Origin: an uncultured Gammaproteobacteria bacterium
GTDB taxonomy: Bacteria > Pseudomonadota > Gammaproteobacteria > GCA-001735895
Direction of reading: 5' to 3'
DNA: 7,932 nt
Assembly (NCBI GenBank): GCA_937980285.1
Contig: CALJQI010000014.1
Coordinates: 1-7,932 of the forward strand
The first letter of the stretch is position 1. Each line of letters begins with the position of its first letter. Of the stretch, positions 1-7,932 are shown piece by piece. The notes below the pieces were generated by a model. The model was not told the origin of the DNA. It ran no database searches and was given only the letters and a program-made list of their open reading frames with translations. The position numbers and the translations under genes are program-made.

Positions 1-755
1 TTCGCGCCAGCAAGGCGCCGAAGCCAGGCACCGAGCTGATTCTCGAAGGCGAAATAAACTGCGTCATGCAGTCGCGCGAGGGTGATCTGTTCCTGTTACG
101 GCAGCAGCAGGGAAACTGGCTGGAGTTACTGGAGCAGTACGGGCACGTGCCGCTGCCGCCTTATATAGAGCGCGCCGATGCCAATGCCGACCGCCAGCGC
201 TACCAGACCGTCTATGCCAGTAAGCCGGGTGCCGTCGCCGCGCCCACGGCGGGGCTGCATTTCGATAACGAAATTCTCGCGCGGCTGCGGCGAAAGGGCG
301 TCGAATTCGCCCACGTGACGCTGCACGTCGGCGCCGGCACATTTCAACCGGTACGCGGAGAAGATATCGACAGCCATATCATGCATGCCGAACTCATCGA
401 CGTACCGCAATCGGTGTGCGACGCAATCCTGAAAACCCATGAACGCGGCAAGCGCGTGATCGCTGTCGGCACCACGGTGGTGCGAAGTCTCGAATCGGCG
501 GTCGCAAGCGGTAAGTTGCGCCCAATGCTGGGGGAGTCCAACCTGTTCATCAAGCCGGGATACGACTTCAGGCTGGTCGACGCGCTGCTGACCAATTTTC
601 ATTTGCCGCGATCGACGCTGCTGATCCTGATCAGCGCCTTCGCCGGTACCGGATTGATCCGTCAGGCCTATGCCCACGCGATAGAACGGGAGTATCGATT
701 TTTCAGCTACGGTGACGCCATGTTCATCGACAATCGCGCGCCAGGGGGAAACTGA
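1..755 (+). CDS. queA: S-adenosylmethionine:tRNA ribosyltransferase-isomerase QueA, 5'-truncated by the window edge
   Basis: QueA transfers and isomerises the ribosyl moiety of S-adenosylmethionine onto preQ1 at the wobble position of tRNA, giving epoxyqueuosine, the penultimate step of queuosine synthesis in the cytoplasm. The reading frame is already open at base 3 and gives 250 residues. It starts with RASKAPKPG, which lies near residue 96 of the ~356-residue E. coli protein, so about 95 N-terminal residues are outside the window. Family blocks seen in order are HVPLPPYI, YQTVY..PGAVAAPTAGLHF, HVTLHVGAGTFQPV, HIMHAE, VIAVGTT-VRSLES, DALLTNFHLP-STLLILISAFAG and YRFFSYGDAMFI near the C-terminus. 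The TGA stop at 753-755 shares one base with the tgt start, so the two are co-transcribed and probably translationally coupled. No internal lesion is seen. Identification is from motif recall and gene order and is very secure. Confidence 0.97.
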   Translation, partial: RASKAPKPGTELILEGEINCVMQSREGDLFLLRQQQGNWLELLEQYGHVPLPPYIERADANADRQRYQTVYASKPGAVAAPTAGLHFDNEILARLRRKGVEFAHVTLHVGAGTFQPVRGEDIDSHIMHAELIDVPQSVCDAILKTHERGKRVIAVGTTVVRSLESAVASGKLRPMLGESNLFIKPGYDFRLVDALLTNFHLPRSTLLILISAFAGTGLIRQAYAHAIEREYRFFSYGDAMFIDNRAPGGN

Positions 756-1858
756 TGGAGTTTGTACTCGACAGGCAGGACGGCCGCGCGCGGCGCGCGC
801 GCCTCGAATTTGCGCGCGGCAAGGTGGAAACGCCGGCTTTCATGCCGGTCGGTACCTATGGCACGGTGAAGGCGATGACGCCCGAAGAGTTGCAGCAGAT
901 CGGCACGCAAATCATCCTCGGAAACACATTCCATCTAATGCTGCGCCCCGGTACCGAGATCATCAAAAAACACGGCGATTTGCACGACCTGATGCACTGG
1001 CAGGGTCCGATACTGACCGATTCCGGCGGTTTCCAGGTGTTCAGCCTCGCCAAAATGCGCAAGATCACCGAGGAGGGCGTGACCTTCGCCTCGCCGGTAG
1101 ACGGCGCCAAGGTCTTTCTCAGCCCCGAGGTATCGATGCAGGTGCAGCGCGATCTCGGTTCGGATATCGTCATGTGCTTCGACGAATGCACGCCCTATCC
1201 GGCGGCCGAGGAGGTGGTGCGCGAATCGATGCAGTTGTCGCTGCGCTGGGCCGAACGCAGCAAGGCCGCCTTCGGCGATAATCCCAACGCGCTGTTCGGT
1301 ATCGTGCAGGGCGGCACCTACCCCGGGCTGCGCGTCGAATCGGCACGCGGACTGATCGAAATCGGTTTCGACGGTTACGCCATCGGCGGCCTGTCGGTGG
1401 GCGAGGCCGCCGACGAGCGCAACGCTACCCTGGACGCGGTGCTGCCCGAGCTGCCGGCCGACAAACCGCGCTACCTTATGGGCGTGGGTAAACCCGAAGA
1501 CCTGGTCGAGGGCGTGCGCCGCGGCATCGACATGTTCGACTGCGTGATTCCCACGCGCAACGCCCGCACCGGTTTTCTGTATACCAACGACGGCATCATC
1601 CGCATCCGCAATGCCCGTTACGCCGACGATACCTCGGCGCTGGACCCCGACTGCGGCTGTTACACCTGCCAGCATTACTCGCGCGCCTATTTGCGCCACC
1701 TCGACAAATGCGGCGAGATACTGGGCGCGCGCCTCAACACCATCCACAACCTCTATTACTTCCAGCAATTGATGGCGTCGATTCGCGCCGCCATAGAAAC
1801 AGATCGCTTCGACGATTTCAGTGAAAACTTTTACCGCCGTTACCTGTCCGAAGTTTAA
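755..1858 (+). CDS. tgt: tRNA-guanine(34) transglycosylase (queuine tRNA-ribosyltransferase)
   Basis: Tgt exchanges guanine 34 in GUN anticodons (Tyr, His, Asn, Asp tRNAs) for preQ1, the step before QueA. The 367-residue product has the usual bacterial length. Visible catalytic features are Asp89 in GPILTDSGGFQVFSL, the general acid/base, and Asp262 in RRGIDMFDCVIPTRNAR, the covalent nucleophile. FGIVQGG (181-187) and GGLSVGE (211-217) form the base-recognition region. The zinc site is complete: Cys300, Cys302 and Cys305 in CGCYTC, plus His331 in LNTIHNL. The start is well fixed: MEFVLD aligns with E. coli MKFELD, and a strong AGGGGG Shine-Dalgarno sequence (743-748) sits 6 bases upstream inside the end of queA. 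The ATG overlaps the queA stop by one base. The 111-base gap after the stop contains a new promoter, so yajC-secDF can be expressed separately. Confidence 0.98.
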   Translation: MEFVLDRQDGRARRARLEFARGKVETPAFMPVGTYGTVKAMTPEELQQIGTQIILGNTFHLMLRPGTEIIKKHGDLHDLMHWQGPILTDSGGFQVFSLAKMRKITEEGVTFASPVDGAKVFLSPEVSMQVQRDLGSDIVMCFDECTPYPAAEEVVRESMQLSLRWAERSKAAFGDNPNALFGIVQGGTYPGLRVESARGLIEIGFDGYAIGGLSVGEAADERNATLDAVLPELPADKPRYLMGVGKPEDLVEGVRRGIDMFDCVIPTRNARTGFLYTNDGIIRIRNARYADDTSALDPDCGCYTCQHYSRAYLRHLDKCGEILGARLNTIHNLYYFQQLMASIRAAIETDRFDDFSENFYRRYLSEV

Positions 1859-1881
1859 CGATCAAAATTAGACTTACATCC

Positions 1882-1910
1882 TTGTGGGATGCGCGCCCTA
1901 GTGCCATAAT
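1882..1910 (+). promoter_or_regulatory. Probable sigma70 promoter for yajC-secD-secF
   Basis: A -10 hexamer CATAAT (1905-1910, 5 of 6 consensus) is preceded by TGC at 1902-1904, giving an extended -10 (TGn). A weak -35, TTGTGG (1882-1887), lies exactly 17 bases upstream. The predicted start near 1917 would leave a leader of about 50 bases before yajC. The elements are seen; promoter activity is inferred. Read-through from queA-tgt is also likely, because no terminator is visible after tgt. Confidence 0.6.
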
Positions 1911-1919
1911 ACGCGCCGC

Positions 1920-1938
1920 TTCAGGGCTGGACCCTGGA
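1920..1938 (+). other. Small hairpin in the yajC leader
   Basis: TTCAGGG (1920-1926) can pair with CCCTGGA (1932-1938) around a 5-base loop: five Watson-Crick pairs in the core CAGGG/CCCTG, then one G-U and one A-U pair. It lies at the start of the predicted leader transcript and well upstream of the AAAGG ribosome-binding site (1956-1960). There is no T-tract, so it is not a terminator. It could stabilise the 5' end or be chance. Confidence 0.25.
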
Positions 1939-1969
1939 TCACCGAATTGCAAATCAAAGGTTTATCAAA

Positions 1970-2299
1970 ATGAGTTTCTTTATTAGTGATGCGCTAGCGC
2001 AGGGAACCGAAGGGGGTCAAGCCGGCACCCTGGAGCTGATACTGCCGTTACTGTTGATGTTCGGCATCTTTTATTTTCTGCTTATCCGTCCGCAGCAGAA
2101 AAAAGCCAAGGAACACAAGAACATGGTTGAAGCGCTCAACAAGGGTGACGAAATCATTACCAATGGCGGCTTGCTGGCCAAGATTATCGACACCGACGAG
2201 AATTTCCTCACCTGCAAGATCGCCGATAACGTCGAAGTCAAGATTCAGCGCCACGCGATCGCATCCGTTTTGCCCAAGGGCACGATAAAGAACCTGTAG
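1970..2299 (+). CDS. yajC: Sec translocon accessory subunit YajC
   Basis: YajC is a small single-span inner-membrane protein that associates with SecD and SecF (and, in E. coli, with YidC) in the holo-translocon. The 109-residue product matches the E. coli length of 110. It opens with MSFFISDALAQ, close to E. coli MSFFISDAVA, has one hydrophobic span at about 21-39 (LELILPLLLMFGIFYFLLI), and then the family signature RPQQKKAKEHK (40-50), followed by a cytoplasmic domain with KGDEIITNGGL and a VLPKGTIKNL end. The ATG has an AAAGG ribosome-binding site (1956-1960) at 9-base spacing. It is the first gene after the predicted promoter, and secD begins 4 bases after its stop, the classical yajC-secDF order. 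No anomaly is seen. Confidence 0.97.
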   Translation: MSFFISDALAQGTEGGQAGTLELILPLLLMFGIFYFLLIRPQQKKAKEHKNMVEALNKGDEIITNGGLLAKIIDTDENFLTCKIADNVEVKIQRHAIASVLPKGTIKNL

Positions 2300-2303
2300 C
2301 ACG

Positions 2304-4172
2304 ATGGTTAATCGTTACGCCCCATGGAGATATATTCTCCTCATCCTGATTATTGCCATCGGTGCAATCTACGCGACGCCCAACCTCTATGGCGAGGATC
2401 CGGCGCTGCAAATTACGCATCGCGTCAATCTGATCGACGAGGGCGAATTAAGTAATATCAAGAGTATGTTGCAGAGCGAGAACATCGACTATCGCTCGGC
2501 CGAGCTGGACGGCAACAACGTGCTGGTGCGCTTCGAATCGGAAGACGCCCAACTGAAGGCGGCAACGCTGATGCGCGATGCGCTGTTCGCCAGCGACCGT
2601 CGTTACGGCATCGCGCTAAACCTGGCGCCGGCGACCCCGGACTGGCTAACCTCGTTGAACGCCCTGCCAATGTATCTCGGGCTGGATTTACGCGGCGGGG
2701 TGCACTTCCTGATGGAAGTCGATATGGAATCTGCGATCGAGAAAGCTCTGAATCGGGCCTCCGGCGAATTGCGAAGCTTCATGCGCGAAGAGAAACTGCG
2801 TTACAAGGCGGTACAGTCGAGCAAGCAATCGATCAGCGTTCGTTTCACCTCGGCCGAAGCCCGCGACGCCGCGCGCCTGGTCCTGGAAGAAGAGTTTCGT
2901 GACTATCAGTTCGAAGATAGCAGCGATGACCGCAGCTGGTTTATCCAGATAAGCTTCAACCCGACCGCGCTCGAGGAAGAGCGCCGCGCAGCAATCGAGC
3001 AGAATATTTCCACGCTGAAGAATCGTGTCAACGAACTGGGCGTCGCCGAACCGGTCATCCAGCGCCAGGGCGACGAGCGCGTCGTGGTCCAGTTGCCCGG
3101 GGTACAGGACACGGTGCGTGCCAAGGAAATCCTGGGCGCGACCGCGACCCTCGAGTTTCGCCTCGTGCACGGCAGTTATACCGACTGGCGTGCGGCCGAG
3201 GCTTCCGGCAACGCGCCGATCGGAACCCGCCTCTACAGCGAGAGTAACGGCGACCCTGTATTGCTCAAACGCAGCGTCATCGTAACCGGCGACCAGATCG
3301 TCGGCGCGGCCTCGGGTATCGACCAGCAAAGCGGCACCCCGGATGTCACCATAACCATGAATGCCAAGGGCGCCGATCGCATGGCGCGCATCACGCGCGA
3401 GAACATCGGCAAGCCGATGGGTGTCGTGTTTATCGAGGACAAGTTCGAGTTTCGCGAGGTCGACGGCGTCAAGCAACGTATCAAAACCACCGAGTCGCAG
3501 GTAATCAACGTCGCAACCATACGCGACCAGTTGAGCAAGCGCTTCCACATCACCGGCCTCGACAGCACCCGTGAAGCCCGCGACCTGGCCCTGTTGTTGC
3601 GCGCCGGCGCGTTACGCGCGCCGATGGTGATCGTCGAAGAGCGCACCGTAGGCCCCAGCCTGGGACAGGAAAATATCGACCGCGGCTTCCTCTCGGTCAT
3701 GGTCGGCTTCGTGCTGGTGCTGGTGTTCATGGCGGTTTACTACAAGGTGTTCGGCCTGGTGGCAAACCTCGCGCTAAGCCTGAACCTGGTATTGATGGTT
3801 GCCATTCTGTCGATTTTTCAGGCGACCTTAACCCTGCCCGGTATCGCCGGTATCGTTTTGACCGTGGGTATGGCGGTCGACGCCAACGTGCTGATTTTCG
3901 AACGCATCCGCGAGGAATTGCGTATCGGCAACACGCCGCAGGCGGCTATTTTCGCCGGCTACGAAAAAGCCTTTGGCACCATTGCCGACGCCAATATCAC
4001 GACTTTTATCGCCGCCATCGTTTTATTCGGTTTCGGCACCGGCCCGATCCAGGGTTTCGCGGTGACGCTGATGATCGGTATCGCGTCGTCGATGTTTACC
4101 GCGATCTTCGGCACACGTGCCGTCATCAACCTGATTTACGGACGTAAACAGGTAACGAGGTTGGCGATCTGA
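2304..4172 (+). CDS. secD: Protein translocase subunit SecD
   Basis: SecD pairs with SecF to form an RND-superfamily membrane complex that uses the proton gradient to pull proteins out of SecYEG on the periplasmic side. The 622-residue product is about the E. coli length (615). It starts MVNRYAPWRY, matching E. coli MLNRYPLWKY, and has a first span at about 9-26. The large periplasmic P1 region follows, with LGLDLRGGVHFLMEVDM (125-141), NRVNELGVAEPVIQRQG (240-256) and ILGATATLEFRLV (276-288). Five further spans lie at about 461-610. The proton-path aspartate is Asp526 in AVDANVLIFERIREE, equivalent to E. coli Asp519. The start has no convincing Shine-Dalgarno sequence, so translation probably depends on coupling to yajC, whose stop is 4 bases upstream. 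secF follows after 2 bases. Confidence 0.98.
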   Translation: MVNRYAPWRYILLILIIAIGAIYATPNLYGEDPALQITHRVNLIDEGELSNIKSMLQSENIDYRSAELDGNNVLVRFESEDAQLKAATLMRDALFASDRRYGIALNLAPATPDWLTSLNALPMYLGLDLRGGVHFLMEVDMESAIEKALNRASGELRSFMREEKLRYKAVQSSKQSISVRFTSAEARDAARLVLEEEFRDYQFEDSSDDRSWFIQISFNPTALEEERRAAIEQNISTLKNRVNELGVAEPVIQRQGDERVVVQLPGVQDTVRAKEILGATATLEFRLVHGSYTDWRAAEASGNAPIGTRLYSESNGDPVLLKRSVIVTGDQIVGAASGIDQQSGTPDVTITMNAKGADRMARITRENIGKPMGVVFIEDKFEFREVDGVKQRIKTTESQVINVATIRDQLSKRFHITGLDSTREARDLALLLRAGALRAPMVIVEERTVGPSLGQENIDRGFLSVMVGFVLVLVFMAVYYKVFGLVANLALSLNLVLMVAILSIFQATLTLPGIAGIVLTVGMAVDANVLIFERIREELRIGNTPQAAIFAGYEKAFGTIADANITTFIAAIVLFGFGTGPIQGFAVTLMIGIASSMFTAIFGTRAVINLIYGRKQVTRLAI

Positions 4173-4174
4173 TT

Positions 4175-5107
4175 ATGGCCAGGACATTATTCAACAACTT
4201 CGATTTCATGGGCCTGCGCAAGCCGGCGATGGTGCTGTCTGCGGCATTGCTGCTGGTGTCCGTGGTCAGCCTGTTTACACTGAAACTCAATGTCGGTATC
4301 GATTTTACCGGCGGTAGCATCATCGAGGTTGGCTACCAGCAGGCGGTCGAACTGGAGCCGATACGCGATGCGCTCGCATCGGAGGGATTCGACGACGCCA
4401 TCGTGCAGCATTTCGGCAGCGCCAGCGAAGTGCTGATTCGCCTGGTTCCCCAGGCCGACAAGGACAAGGCCGAACTCAGTACGCAGGTTATCGGCCTGCT
4501 GCAATCGGCCAGCCAAGGCGACATCGATGTGCGACGAGTCGATTTCGTCGGGCCGCAGGTTGGCGAAGAGCTCACCGAGGATGGCGGACTGGCCGTGCTG
4601 TACGCGCTTATCGCAATCCTGGTTTACGTCGCCTTTCGCTTCGAGTATCGCTTTTCGCTGGGCGCGGTCGCGGCCCTGGTACATGACGTGCTGATCACGC
4701 TGGGCGTGTTTTCGGTACTGCAGCTGGATTTCGATCTGAGCGTGCTGGCGGCGATTCTCGCGGTTATCGGATATTCGCTCAACGATACCATTGTCGTTTT
4801 CGACCGCGTGCGCGAAAACTTCCGCAAGATTCGCAAGAAGACTGCGATCGAGGTGGTCAATAACTCGGTCAACCAGACTATTTCGCGTACCTTGATGACC
4901 TCGTTCACGACCCTGCTGGTGTTGCTGTCGCTGTTTTTCCTCGGCGGCGAAGTCATTCACGCCTTCGCCATGGCGCTGATCATCGGTGTTTTAGTCGGTA
5001 CCTATTCTTCAATATATGTCGCCACAACCACGGCGCTGGCGCTGGGCATCAGCCGCAGCGACCTGCTGTTGCCGGAAAAAGAGGGCGATGACCTGGCCAG
5101 GCCCTAG
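4175..5107 (+). CDS. secF: Protein translocase subunit SecF
   Basis: SecF is the partner of SecD in the proton-driven translocation motor of the inner membrane. The product is 310 residues (E. coli 323). It has a first span at about 17-36, then the family motif GIDFTGGSIIEV (41-52), a short periplasmic domain, and five C-terminal spans from about 138 to 290. Key charged residues are present: Asp204 in GYSLNDTIVVFDRVRENFR and Arg238 in SRTLMTSFTTLL, which match E. coli Asp213 and Arg247 of the proton path. The ATG lies 2 bases after the secD stop. Upstream ribosome-binding potential is weak (GAGG at 4157-4160, 14 bases away), which favours coupled translation. The C-terminus is short and charged (EKEGDDLARP), as expected for a cytoplasmic tail. 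Confidence 0.98.
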   Translation: MARTLFNNFDFMGLRKPAMVLSAALLLVSVVSLFTLKLNVGIDFTGGSIIEVGYQQAVELEPIRDALASEGFDDAIVQHFGSASEVLIRLVPQADKDKAELSTQVIGLLQSASQGDIDVRRVDFVGPQVGEELTEDGGLAVLYALIAILVYVAFRFEYRFSLGAVAALVHDVLITLGVFSVLQLDFDLSVLAAILAVIGYSLNDTIVVFDRVRENFRKIRKKTAIEVVNNSVNQTISRTLMTSFTTLLVLLSLFFLGGEVIHAFAMALIIGVLVGTYSSIYVATTTALALGISRSDLLLPEKEGDDLARP

Positions 5108-5114
5108 CAGGCCC

Positions 5115-5122
5115 GGGGAGGA
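5115..5122 (+). promoter_or_regulatory. Strong ribosome-binding site that fixes the start of the small downstream gene
   Basis: GGGGAGGA, containing a full GGAGG core (5117-5121), lies 5 bases before the ATG at 5127. The frame is open further upstream to an ATG at 5016, but that would overlap secF by about 90 bases. This site and family alignment select 5127. It is much better than the sites for secD and secF, suggesting independent efficient initiation. Confidence 0.8.
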
Positions 5123-5126
5123 CAAC

Positions 5127-5372
5127 ATGCATATCGATCCCGAGCTTATCGACGAATTGAATTTGCTCAGACGTTTCAGCCGCGGTGGTCCGGTGGCGAT
5201 GGACGTACACGACAATCCCGATCCGGCAATCGTCGCAGCGGCCGTGCGCATGCACGAAAAGGGCCTGATCACCGAGTCCGACGGCGGCCAGCTGACCGAC
5301 AGCGGTCGCGAAGCCATCGAGCATCTGGAGCGCCTGTTCAACCTGCTCGATCCGCCGCTGGAGCCGATCTAG
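5127..5372 (+). CDS. Conserved small protein of the TIGR02647 type, function unknown
   Basis: The 81-residue product starts MHIDPELIDELNLLRRFS and resembles the TIGR02647 conserved hypothetical family, known mainly from gammaproteobacteria such as Pseudomonas: an N-terminal ELNLL helix, a short VH-D-P block (VHDNPDP, 47 residues before the middle of the domain end), then a helix AIVAAAVRMHEKGLI, a DGGQLTDSGREA segment and a final helix EHLERLFNLL. There is no signal peptide, membrane span or cysteine, so it should be a soluble cytoplasmic protein. The pattern helix-KGLI-x-DGG-xLT-x-xGREA looks like the recognition helix plus wing of a winged-helix fold, so DNA binding is possible but only inferred. 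It starts 19 bases after secF with a strong ribosome-binding site and no intervening promoter or terminator, so it is probably the last gene of the sec transcript. Family assignment is by memory of the consensus. Confidence 0.8.
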   Translation: MHIDPELIDELNLLRRFSRGGPVAMDVHDNPDPAIVAAAVRMHEKGLITESDGGQLTDSGREAIEHLERLFNLLDPPLEPI

Positions 5373-5422
5373 CCGATTTGCCGGCCTTTACCGGGGCTGC
5401 CGCATATCCGACTTTTCACCCC

Positions 5423-5460
5423 CGTCGTCGATGCCCTGTCGAGCGGCGTATCGTTTTTTT
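5423..5460 (+). terminator. Probable intrinsic terminator of the sec unit
   Basis: A run of seven T (5454-5460) follows a GC-rich region that can fold in two ways. In one, CGATGCC (5429-5435) pairs with GGC (5445-5447) and ATCG (5450-5453), with a 2-base bulge, and the stem ends directly at the T-run. In the other, CGTCGTCGA (5423-5431) pairs with TCGAGCGGCG (5439-5448) with one bulged base, but the T-run is then 5 bases away. It lies 50-90 bases after the small gene. Both stems are imperfect, so efficiency is uncertain. Confidence 0.5.
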
Positions 5461-5472
5461 GACACAGATCAA
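5459..5472 (+). promoter_or_regulatory. FNR/Anr-type binding site upstream of the copper ATPase
   Basis: TTGACACAGATCAA matches the FNR/Anr consensus TTGAT-N4-ATCAA at 9 of 10 defined positions. Its centre (5465.5) is about 61-62 bases upstream of the transcription start predicted from the -10-like hexamer at 5515-5520, close to the class I activator position for the CRP/FNR family. The match is seen; use by FNR/Anr is inferred. Its first two T belong to the terminator T-run. Confidence 0.55.
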
Positions 5473-5489
5473 TAAATCCGTCATGCCGC

Positions 5490-5520
5490 TTGTGCCTGTA
5501 GGCACTACAGGCTTTACACT
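5490..5520 (+). promoter_or_regulatory. MerR-type metal-responsive promoter for the P-type ATPase
   Basis: A -35-like TTGTGC (5490-5495) and a -10-like TACACT (5515-5520) are separated by 19 bases, longer than the usual 17, and an inverted repeat sits in the spacer. This is the hallmark layout of promoters activated by MerR-family regulators (CueR, MerR, ZntR, CadR), which untwist the overlong spacer when bound to metal. The predicted start near 5527 gives a leader of about 24 bases with GAGAG (5540-5544) as ribosome-binding site. The hexamers are weak on their own, as expected for an activated promoter. No regulator gene is present in the window. Confidence 0.55.
5495..5511. repeat. Inverted repeat, putative MerR-family operator
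   Basis: CCTGTAG (5495-5501) and CTACAGG (5505-5511) are perfect 7-base inverted copies around GCA. The centre at 5503 is at the same distance from the -35 and -10 elements as in E. coli CueR promoters as I recall them. A second, overlapping inverted repeat, GTGCC-TGTA-GGCAC (5492-5505), shares the same bases. The half-site is not the CCTTCC type of enterobacterial CueR; it looks more like sites I remember for CadR/PbrR-type regulators, which I cannot verify here. Confidence 0.6.
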
Positions 5521-5550
5521 GCGCCTTTCTATATCGAACGAGAGAATTTG

Positions 5551-7932
<2,382 letters not shown>

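Noticed and set aside
792..803. 12-base alternating GC palindrome, possible Z-DNA or hairpin
   Set aside because: It falls in the Arg/Ala-rich start of Tgt (RARRARLEFARG) and is explained by GC-rich Arg and Ala codons.
935..1768. Long open frame antisense to tgt (277 codons)
   Set aside because: It is a shadow of the GC-rich codon use of tgt. Its product is low-complexity (rich in Ala, Val, Gly, His, Gln) and resembles no family, while tgt on the other strand is complete with all catalytic residues.
2688..3548. Long open frame antisense to secD (286 codons)
   Set aside because: Same reason: it mirrors secD codons, has no recognisable domain, and overlaps strongly conserved SecD motifs.
5016..5126. 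Upstream in-frame extension of the small gene to ATG 5016
   Set aside because: It would overlap secF by about 90 bases and add a Cys/Arg-rich stretch absent from the family; the ATG at 5127 has a strong ribosome-binding site.
5381..5394. CCGG-N6-CCGG as a hairpin after the small gene
   Set aside because: Only four pairs and no T-tract; too weak to call.
5459..5464. Perfect -35 hexamer TTGACA
   Set aside because: No acceptable -10 hexamer lies 16-18 bases downstream (5481-5488 reads TCATGCCG). The bases are better explained as half of the FNR-like box.
5509..5520. AGGCTTTACACT, identical to the lac promoter -35 region
   Set aside because: No -10 hexamer is found 16-18 bases downstream (5535-5542), so a lac-like reading fails; TACACT serves better as the -10 of the 19-base-spacer promoter.

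Overview
The window reads as a chromosomal segment of a non-enteric gammaproteobacterium. The evidence is the order queA-tgt-yajC-secD-secF on one strand, protein sequences close to the E. coli versions in length and motifs (as I remember them), and a GC-rich base composition. I cannot name the genus. All genes found are on the + strand, and the window is almost fully coding: the two real intergenic gaps are 1859-1969 (111 bases) and 5373-5550 (178 bases).

Region 1 (1-1858) is queuosine tRNA modification. It holds queA, missing its first ~95 codons at the window edge, then tgt, which overlaps the queA stop by one base. Tgt inserts preQ1 into tRNA and QueA adds the epoxycyclopentane-type ring precursor, so the two enzymes act in sequence. 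Region 2 (1859-5372) is the accessory Sec translocon. A probable sigma70 promoter with an extended -10 precedes yajC, secD and secF, separated by 4 and 2 bases. A small gene of the uncharacterised TIGR02647 type follows 19 bases later and is probably in the same transcript. A probable terminator ends the unit.

Region 3 (5373-7932) is a copper-homeostasis module. A Cu(I)-type P1B ATPase, cut by the right edge, has an unusual N-terminus: a YHS domain plus two tandem Cys-rich HMBD modules instead of the common HMA (GMxCxxC) domain. Its upstream gap is the most interesting non-coding part. It holds a near-consensus FNR/Anr box (TTGAC-N4-ATCAA) and, downstream, a 7+7 inverted repeat centred in a 19-base spacer between -35-like and -10-like hexamers, the distorted-promoter layout used by MerR-family metal regulators. 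This suggests dual control of the ATPase by metal and by low oxygen or redox state.

No RNA genes, insertion sequences, CRISPR arrays or attachment sites were found. Most of the window is conserved housekeeping DNA; the best candidates for novelty are the ATPase control region, the ATPase N-terminus and the small TIGR02647-type gene.
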